From Candidatus Woesearchaeota archaeon (GTDB lineage Archaea; Nanobdellota; Nanobdellia; Woesearchaeales; UBA10200): DNA of 7,329 nucleotides. Under the pieces are notes generated by a model. That model saw only the letters and a program-made list of their open reading frames with translations. It was not told the DNA's origin and ran no database searches. The stretch is from the NCBI GenBank assembly GCA_018302185.1, contig JAGVZX010000031.1, positions 1 through 7,329 of the forward strand. Reading direction: 5' to 3'. Positions 1 to 2,851 of this stretch are shown here, piece by piece (the first letter of the stretch is position 1; every line of letters begins with the position of its first letter). The translations under genes were made by a program, and so were the position numbers.

Positions 1-93
1 TTACTGAGCATTATGCCGAGGCATTGCTGCCTCCAACTTGCATGGCTTAGCCGAATCCTACTAGTGGCAACCTCCCGCAGGATCAACGGGTAT
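1..93 (-). rRNA. 16S ribosomal RNA, 5' end (partial)
   Basis: Read on the minus strand, this is the start of small-subunit rRNA. It contains the near-universal GTTGATCCTGC element, AAGCCATGCAAGTTG and ATGCTCAGTAA in the right order and spacing. The gene continues past the left edge. The first helix is CCCG/CGGG around the TTGATCCT loop, where most archaea have CCGG/CCGG. This is a compensated C:G inversion known to me from Nanoarchaeota. The V1 hairpin is very short (GAGGC/GCCTC arms). The 5' boundary near position 92-93 comes from alignment to archaeal 16S starts and may be off by one or two bases. Confidence 0.95.
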
Positions 94-197
94 TATTTTT
101 CATGTACATGCTAATCTAAATTAATAGATATACATATACTATTTCAGATCCTGTGATCATTGTTTCTAGTCGTAAACATTCACTTAAAGAAATTTGC

Positions 198-207
198 TTT
201 TAAAAAT
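198..207 (-). promoter_or_regulatory. Candidate TATA box for the rRNA transcript
   Basis: The minus strand reads TTTTTAAAAG, close to the TTTTAAAAAT boxes of tRNA-Glu and tRNA-Ile in this window. Transcription would start near 176, giving a leader of roughly 80 nt before mature 16S. Other AT-rich candidates exist on this strand, for example TTTAAATA at 420-427, so this is a preferred guess only. Confidence 0.35.
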
Positions 208-267
208 TACTATTTTACTAGCAATTCTAAATCAAGGTTATTTACTATTTACATCAAACTTGCCTAG

Positions 268-289
268 TACTTGAGCATTCTTTCAAGTA
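268..289. repeat. Inverted repeat upstream of 16S rRNA
   Basis: Perfect 7-bp arms TACTTGA (268-274) and TCAAGTA (283-289) enclose 8 bases. It lies upstream of the candidate rRNA TATA box, so it could be an upstream regulatory site, a hairpin in a longer leader, or chance. Confidence 0.4.
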
Positions 290-475
290 TGCATATTTTC
301 ATCTAATGGGCAAATAATACCCCCTAGACCTTATTCAGTCTCTATATGTTGTATTTTAGAATAATGTATCTAAAAATATATCGACTTGGTGGCGAGAAGA
401 TTAATAAAACAGCCGGTGGTATTTAAAGGTTGCGGTCAGTTGGTTGTTACTTTATAAGAGTAAAAAATAGAAAGG

Positions 476-484
476 TTTAAATAT
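476..484 (+). promoter_or_regulatory. TATA box of the methyltransferase gene
   Basis: TTTAAATAT is preceded by purine-rich GAAAGG, which resembles an archaeal BRE. Its centre is about 27 bases before the ATG at 507, so the transcript should begin at or next to the start codon (leaderless mRNA). This supports the chosen start. A second TATA-like stretch, TTTATAAG, lies at 451-458. Confidence 0.65.
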
Positions 485-506
485 AATCTGTTTAACAATA
501 TCTTTT

Positions 507-1265
507 ATGGTGGCTTTAAGAGTCAGTGAAAAAAAGAAAAAGAATGGTTTAGTAAGTATTATCAATCAAGAACAAACACTACAGCTAGATGTATCTACTG
601 AACCACGTAGTGATAAAATGAGTATAAGGGTTTTAAGAGTCACTCCTGAAAAAATAAAGGAAGTTCCTGTTACCTCTCGTGATGTCGGATCATATTCTAA
701 AGCTGAAGCACTTATACTGGATCCAAGCTTACAATATATTGAGATAGGAGCAGGTCTCGGAGGATTTATTCCTGCTGTAGTCAACTCTCAACAAGGGTAT
801 GGCCCAAAGCCAATCGTGATTGACCCATGTGATTATCATAGCTTATATGAAATGATGAACCGGGCGCTGCACTTAGACATCTCTGATCAAATGCGTTCTC
901 GCCTTGATTTTCACATCGAAAGATGTAAAGTGTATTTATCAGACAATGTTGTGTTGCTAAATATGTGGCTTGGAGATGCGATACGCAGACCTGATCTAGT
1001 AGGTATTGCAGATATAGTCGTAGATAATCTAGCTGCTCTATTATATGGTGATCCTCATACTGGATTTGATAATGGTTTCGAAGCTGGAAGACAACAGGTT
1101 GAGGATTGGGAGAAACTCATGCTTAAAGAAAATGGTTTGTTGATTACAGAATATGATGTAATCTATAAGAAGGATGGTGTATTTTTACCAGGTTATGCTA
1201 TTAGTCAATTTTGTCCACAACGTTCAAAAAGAGGTCCAATACGTTGGGGTAACACATTAGGATAG
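507..1265 (+). CDS. SAM-dependent methyltransferase-like protein
   Basis: This 252-residue protein has a class I (Rossmann-fold) methyltransferase core. Glycine-rich motif I, IEIGAGLGG, is at residues 78-86. An acidic residue ends the second strand in PIVIDPCD (101-109). A motif IV-like ADIVVDN is at 168-174, and a late hydrophobic strand with an adjacent turn, ENGLLITEYDV, is near 208-218. Motif I and strand order support SAM binding, but nothing reveals the substrate. The N-terminal 60 residues are charged and contain a Lys run (9-12). The start is supported by a TATA box about 27 bases upstream. The gene is divergent from 16S rRNA, which allows but does not show an RNA substrate. It faces the eL41 gene with about 115 bases between. 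Confidence 0.7.
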   Translation: MVALRVSEKKKKNGLVSIINQEQTLQLDVSTEPRSDKMSIRVLRVTPEKIKEVPVTSRDVGSYSKAEALILDPSLQYIEIGAGLGGFIPAVVNSQQGYGPKPIVIDPCDYHSLYEMMNRALHLDISDQMRSRLDFHIERCKVYLSDNVVLLNMWLGDAIRRPDLVGIADIVVDNLAALLYGDPHTGFDNGFEAGRQQVEDWEKLMLKENGLLITEYDVIYKKDGVFLPGYAISQFCPQRSKRGPIRWGNTLG

Positions 1266-1346
1266 AATAACATAACGTTCTTATTAGATCTACAGTCTAG
1301 GAATAAAATAAATAAATTATCTCCAGAACTCACAAAATAAGATCGC

Positions 1347-1360
1347 AAAAATATAAAAAA
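1347..1360 (-). terminator. T-rich terminator after the eL41 gene
   Basis: On the minus strand, T6 (1355-1360) and T5 (1347-1351) follow the eL41 stop codon by about 20 bases, typical of archaeal oligo-T termination. The rest of the 115-base convergent gap (1266-1380) shows nothing else I recognise. Confidence 0.5.
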
Positions 1361-1380
1361 TACCTATGCTATCGAACTAT

Positions 1381-1482
1381 TTATCTCTTTGTTCGTCTTC
1401 TTTTCTCTTTCTTCATTCTTTTACGCTGCCATTTCCATCTCATCTGGCCTTTCTTTTTCCATCTTCTTGAGCTTCTTTTCAT
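1381..1482 (-). CDS. rpl41e: Large-subunit ribosomal protein eL41 (L41e)
   Basis: A 33-residue, extremely basic protein, too short for usual gene-length cut-offs. The N-terminal half ends RRWKKKGQ and is followed by MRWKWQRKRMKK, which lines up with archaeal L41e as I recall it from Thermococcales (…RKWKKKGRMRWKWIKKRI…) and with the eukaryotic MRAKWRKKRMRR core. eL41 is a single helix bound to rRNA near the subunit interface. The full start is chosen because GAGG sits 6 bases before the ATG at 1482. An internal ATG at 1443 would give a 20-residue form resembling the shorter eukaryotic protein. A TATA box about 85 bases upstream implies a leader of roughly 57 nt with a small hairpin. It is absent from bacteria, so it confirms archaeal origin. 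Confidence 0.9.
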   Translation of the reverse strand: MKRSSRRWKKKGQMRWKWQRKRMKKEKRRRTKR

Positions 1483-1494
1483 TTTTTACCTCAT

Positions 1495-1517
1495 GGATAA
1501 GCATTGTTGCATTATCC
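1495..1517 (-). repeat. Hairpin in the eL41 mRNA leader
   Basis: Arms GGATAA and TTATCC enclose 11 bases and end just two bases upstream of the Shine-Dalgarno GAGG (1489-1492). A further GGATAA lies upstream at about 1529-1534 on the same strand, so two alternative pairings with the single TTATCC are possible. A translational control role is conceivable but unproven. Confidence 0.4.
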
Positions 1518-1561
1518 AAGTTAACAATTTATCCGTTAATTTTCTGAGTATTATTATTCTT

Positions 1562-1569
1562 TATTTAAA
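1562..1569 (-). promoter_or_regulatory. TATA box of the eL41 gene
   Basis: The minus strand reads TTTAAATA. A start about 26 bases downstream (near 1539) gives a leader of about 57 nt. This fits the visible Shine-Dalgarno, in contrast to the leaderless genes nearby. Confidence 0.5.
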
Positions 1570-1628
1570 TATTCTTCCATTGAATTTTATCAATGACATC
1601 TAATTGGGCTATTATTGCCCTAAAATAT

Positions 1629-1633
1629 AAAAA
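1629..1633 (-). terminator. Oligo-T terminator of tRNA-Glu
   Basis: T5 directly follows the tRNA 3' end (one base between), then TATATTTT. This is typical archaeal termination. Confidence 0.55.
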
Positions 1634-1634
1634 C

Positions 1635-1743
1635 TGCCCGGTACGGGAAATTCATAGACACAATAAATTTACTGCATCTTATTTTGAACCCGTGTCGAAG
1701 CCTCGAAAGGGCTTCATGATTGGCCGGGCTACACTAACCGGGC
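1635..1743 (-). tRNA. tRNA-Glu (anticodon UUC) with a T-loop intron
   Basis: The acceptor strands GCCCGGT and ACCGGGC pair perfectly and are followed by discriminator A with no encoded CCA. The anticodon arm is AAGCC / CTTTCGA / GGCTT, so the anticodon is TTC. The D-arm sequence (GTGTAGCCCGGCCAATCAT) matches archaeal Glu/Asp tRNAs. The T-stem ACGGG/CCCGT is interrupted by a 34-nt intron after TTCAAA, and removal restores the loop TTCAAAT. The total is 109 nt, 75 nt mature. It is transcribed on its own: a TATA box lies 34 bases upstream and T5 immediately downstream. Confidence 0.93.
1649..1682 (-). other. 34-nt tRNA-Glu intron at position 59/60
   Basis: A strict BHB is visible. The outer helix is the T-stem. 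The central 4-bp helix is TTCA (1688-1685) with TGAA (1654-1651). The 3-nt bulges are AAA and TTT, cut as AA|A and TT|T. Splicing there gives exactly a 7-nt T-loop. The inner helix is short (TAAGA with TCTA, one bulged A). Position 59/60 is non-canonical. It is known from some Thermoproteales tRNAs and needs a broad-specificity splicing endonuclease. Confidence 0.88.
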
Positions 1744-1767
1744 ATTATCATGAAGAAATAGAAGTTT

Positions 1768-1777
1768 ATTTTTAAAA
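1768..1777 (-). promoter_or_regulatory. TATA box of tRNA-Glu
   Basis: TTTTAAAAAT on the minus strand begins 34 bases upstream of the mature tRNA 5' end (1743). A start 25-27 bases from its centre falls within a few bases of the tRNA's first nucleotide. The same box and spacing precede tRNA-Ile. Confidence 0.7.
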
Positions 1778-1836
1778 CTTGCTAAGAAAATGCAAATATT
1801 CATGCATTATGTAAAATTATTGCTATTACATATTCT

Positions 1837-1845
1837 AAAATAAAA
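1837..1845 (-). terminator. Oligo-T terminator of tRNA-Ile
   Basis: TTTTATTTT lies 2 bases after the tRNA 3' end on the minus strand. tRNA-Ile and tRNA-Glu are therefore probably separate transcription units. Confidence 0.5.
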
Positions 1846-1847
1846 TA

Positions 1848-1948
1848 TGGCCCCGCCGTGATTTGAACACGGGACCGCTGGCTATCTTAGTTGATTAAAA
1901 CGTGGTCATATAAGACCAGCGCTCTAAACCAGGCTGAGCTACGGGGCC
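1848..1948 (-). tRNA. tRNA-Ile (anticodon UAU) with an anticodon-loop intron
   Basis: The acceptor GGCCCCG/CGGGGCC pairs perfectly, with discriminator A and no CCA. The D-arm is GCTC/GAGC. The T-arm is CCGTG-TTCAAAT-CACGG. The anticodon stem CTGGT/GCCAG holds the intron. The BHB geometry puts splicing at 37/38 and leaves the loop CTTATAA, so the anticodon is TAT. The body resembles archaeal tRNA-Ile (GGGCCCGTAGCTCAGCC-type start). Most archaea decode AUA with an agmatidine-modified CAU tRNA. A UAU gene instead is recorded, as I recall, for Nanoarchaeum equitans and Korarchaeum, which lack TiaS. The total is 101 nt, 76 nt mature. Confidence 0.85.
1884..1908 (-). other. 25-nt tRNA-Ile intron at canonical position 37/38
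   Basis: The central helix pairs CTTA (tRNA positions 32-35, 1914-1911) with TAAG (1889-1886). The 3-nt bulges are TA|T and AT|A, cut between the second and third nucleotide as expected. The outer helix is the anticodon stem. The inner helix is weak or absent, so this is a relaxed motif lacking h'. Confidence 0.78.
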
Positions 1949-1957
1949 GTAGCTCAG
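1934..1957. repeat. Inverted repeat spanning the 5' end of tRNA-Ile
   Basis: The 11-bp arms CTGAGCTACGG (1934-1944) and CCGTAGCTCAG (1947-1957) are perfect, separated by two G. One arm is the tRNA's own acceptor/D-arm start, and the other lies in the upstream flank. Plus-strand GTAGCTCAG therefore looks like the beginning of a second, oppositely oriented tRNA, but no tRNA follows it. Confidence 0.8.
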
Positions 1958-1972
1958 TTAAAACCGTCAAGT

Positions 1973-1982
1973 ATTTTTAAAA
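1973..1982 (-). promoter_or_regulatory. TATA box of tRNA-Ile
   Basis: TTTTAAAAAT on the minus strand begins 34 bases upstream of the mature tRNA 5' end (1948), identical in sequence and spacing to the tRNA-Glu box. The predicted start, near 1951, leaves most of the upstream inverted-repeat arm untranscribed. Confidence 0.7.
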
Positions 1983-2071
1983 GTTTCGTGCAAATCCTCA
2001 TAAGTTTAGCTGAAGCCTTTGATTTGCTGAAAATGTTCAAATCACTATTGGGGCTTTTTGGACATGCTTAT

Positions 2072-2079
2072 TTTATATA
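2072..2079 (+). promoter_or_regulatory. TATA box of the nuclease-like gene
   Basis: TTTATATA is centred about 26 bases before the ATG at 2102, the spacing expected for a leaderless mRNA. It argues for that start over the in-frame GTG at 1988, which would place this promoter inside the gene. Confidence 0.55.
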
Positions 2080-2101
2080 TCTGCATGTTATTCTTGCGTT
2101 T

Positions 2102-2536
2102 ATGTATCTGCAATTAAATAATTGTCATGACTCTCTGAAAGGCGAAATAGGCGAAGTTATTGCAAAGTCTGTCATAAAAAACTCTTTCAGGGCAGTAGAT
2201 GCAAATAAAAGTTTGTTAGATCAATATGCGATTAATGCTCAACAAAAAAAGCTTCTGTTAGATCATTGGTTTTATCTTGACTTGATAAATATTACCGATG
2301 ACAAAGTAACGCTTTACGAGGTAAAAACTAAAAAATATTTCTACAAGCAGCTTACTCGCACACAAATGCGTTATAAGATAAGCAAGCAGTTTCTTGATTT
2401 TTGCAATAAAGCTTTGGCGTTAGGCATTGATATTAAATTTGTTCAAATCACTTTGTTTGAAGACTGGAAATGTGGCATTATTATTAAAGACTTTAACAAG
2501 AATGATTTCTTTGTTGATAAACGAACTTTAACCTAA
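2102..2536 (+). CDS. PD-(D/E)XK nuclease-like protein
   Basis: A 144-residue protein with the layout of a PD-(D/E)XK endonuclease core. An acidic helix start, GEIGE, is at residues 14-18. The catalytic Asp candidate is D60 in FYLDLINI. E73 and K75 in LYEVKTKK form the E-x-K motif 13 residues later, at the end of the next strand. A basic helix with Lys/Gln/Arg (81-96) follows. The frame is open upstream to a GTG at 1988, but those 38 extra residues are hydrophobic and unlike this fold. The TATA box at 2072-2079 supports ATG 2102. Substrate is unknown: such folds include Holliday-junction resolvases, restriction enzymes and splicing endonuclease relatives. It stands alone among tRNA genes, with no methylase partner beside it. 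Confidence 0.6.
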   Translation: MYLQLNNCHDSLKGEIGEVIAKSVIKNSFRAVDANKSLLDQYAINAQQKKLLLDHWFYLDLINITDDKVTLYEVKTKKYFYKQLTRTQMRYKISKQFLDFCNKALALGIDIKFVQITLFEDWKCGIIIKDFNKNDFFVDKRTLT

Positions 2537-2553
2537 AAAATTAAGAAAAAAAA
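2535..2553 (-). terminator. Oligo-T terminator of the tRNA-Val/Gly unit
   Basis: T8 (2546-2553) directly follows the tRNA-Gly 3' end on the minus strand, and T6 (2535-2540) follows. The second run reaches the stop codon of the convergent nuclease-like gene. Confidence 0.55.
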
Positions 2554-2554
2554 C

Positions 2555-2659
2555 TGCGCCAGCCGGGACTTTCATGAAAGATGCAGTTTTTACACCTTAA
2601 TTTTGAACCCGGATCAAAACCTTGGCAAGGTTCTATCCTAACCATTAGACTACTGGCGC
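2555..2659 (-). tRNA. tRNA-Gly (anticodon GCC) with a T-loop intron
   Basis: The acceptor GCGCCAG/CTGGCGC pairs perfectly, followed by discriminator A with no CCA. The D-arm is GTCT…GGAT, as in archaeal Gly tRNAs. The anticodon arm is GAACC / TTGCCAA / GGTTT, giving GCC. The T-stem CCGGG/CCCGG is split after TTCAAA by a 33-nt intron, and removal restores TTCAAAT. The total is 105 nt, 72 nt mature. No TATA box sits at the usual distance, and the gene starts 32 bases after tRNA-Val, so the two are probably co-transcribed. Confidence 0.93.
2569..2601 (-). other. 33-nt tRNA-Gly intron at position 59/60
   Basis: A strict BHB is visible. The central helix is TTCA (2607-2604) with TGAA (2574-2571). 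The bulges are AA|A and AG|T, and the outer helix is the T-stem. The inner helix TTAAGG/CTTTCA has five pairs and one mismatch. The intron's 3' part is also a 12-nt palindrome, CTTTCATGAAAG. The splice geometry is the same as in tRNA-Glu. Confidence 0.88.
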
Positions 2660-2661
2660 AA

Positions 2662-2682
2662 ATCTGTGTCATTTATACAGAT
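2662..2682 (-). repeat. Hairpin in the tRNA-Val/tRNA-Gly linker
   Basis: ATCTGT and ACAGAT form perfect 6-bp arms around 9 bases and fill most of the 32-base linker. It contains TATAAAT (2671-2677), but that is only about 15 bases from the tRNA-Gly 5' end, too close to be its TATA box. A spacer hairpin guiding separation of the two tRNAs is possible. Confidence 0.4.
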
Positions 2683-2691
2683 GACTGTAAA

Positions 2692-2805
2692 TGGGCCCAC
2701 CCAGATTTGAACTGGGGACCTACACCTTTCAGAGACATATTGAAAAATTTTAAATCTTTCTTCTGCCTTGTAAGGGTGTCGTCATAACCGCTAGACTATG
2801 AGCCC
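2692..2805 (-). tRNA. tRNA-Val (anticodon UAC) with an anticodon-arm intron
   Basis: The acceptor GGGCTCA/TGGGCCC pairs with one T·G wobble, with discriminator A and no CCA. The D-arm is GTC/GAC with loop TAGCGGTTAT, as in archaeal Val tRNAs. The T-arm is CCCAG-TTCAAAT-CTGGG. The anticodon stem ACACC/GGTGT is separated by a 41-nt intron, and the rejoined loop is CTTACAA, so the anticodon is TAC. The total is 114 nt, 73 nt mature. A weak T-rich box (2833-2841) lies near the promoter distance seen for the other tRNAs. A better TATA-like TTTTTAAACAT at 2848-2858 would give a leader of about 20 nt. Confidence 0.9.
2728..2768 (-). other. 41-nt tRNA-Val intron, splice register uncertain
   Basis: AAGG occurs both at the end of exon 1 (2769-2766) and at the start of exon 2 (2728-2725). 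Five splice registers therefore give the same mature tRNA, and the interval given assumes 37/38. No register yields a perfect 4-bp BHB core; the best (38/39) pairs UUAC with CUGA at three of four positions. Further in, CAGA (2765-2762) pairs with TCTG (2733-2730), and GAAAGATTT can fold on AAATTTTTC. Confidence 0.65.
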
Positions 2806-2812
2806 AAATTTG

Positions 2813-2830
2813 ATGGAATTGTGGTTCCAT
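2813..2830. repeat. Small inverted repeat upstream of tRNA-Val
   Basis: ATGGAA and TTCCAT arms enclose six bases. It lies between the TrmB-family gene's oligo-T run and tRNA-Val, and could fold in a tRNA leader. No specific role is evident. Confidence 0.35.
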
Positions 2831-2835
2831 AGTCT

Positions 2836-2841
2836 AAAAAA
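2836..2841 (-). terminator. Oligo-T terminator of the TrmB-family gene
   Basis: T6 starts 10 bases after the stop codon on the minus strand. The same bases may overlap the weak promoter of tRNA-Val. Confidence 0.45.
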
Positions 2842-2851
2842 TGCAGTATGT

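Larger units (their letters stand above)
94..506. other. Non-coding region between 16S rRNA and the methyltransferase gene
   Basis: I see no convincing coding region here. It should hold the pre-16S leader and rRNA promoter (minus) and the methyltransferase promoter (plus). Position 101-110 is a perfect palindrome, CATGTACATG, just upstream of the mature 16S end. It could be part of the processing stem, but the partner strand 3' of 16S lies outside the window. A G-rich block at about 382-445 stands out from its AT-rich surroundings, has TATA-like stretches on either side, and is unexplained. Confidence 0.6.

Noticed and set aside
566..784. 72-residue minus-strand reading frame
   Set aside because: It overlaps the methyltransferase in its conserved motif I region and lacks a promoter or ribosome-binding site of its own.
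1593..1775. 60-residue plus-strand reading frame
   Set aside because: It runs antisense through the tRNA-Glu gene and its promoter. The open frame is a by-product of the tRNA sequence.
1848..1948. tRNA-Ile read as GAU by splicing before GATA near 1886-1883
   Set aside because: That junction leaves a 6- or 8-nt anticodon loop and has no BHB, whereas the 37/38 junction gives a 7-nt loop and a 4-bp core helix.
1949..1970. A second tRNA on the plus strand starting GTAGCTCAG
   Set aside because: No anticodon arm, T-arm or acceptor partner follows; only the 5' stub exists.
2671..2677. TATAAAT as a tRNA-Gly promoter
   Set aside because: It is about 15 bases from the tRNA 5' end, too close for archaeal initiation at the gene start, and it lies in a hairpin loop.
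2581..2787. 68-residue plus-strand reading frame
   Set aside because: It is antisense to tRNA-Gly, the linker and tRNA-Val, with no protein-like pattern.
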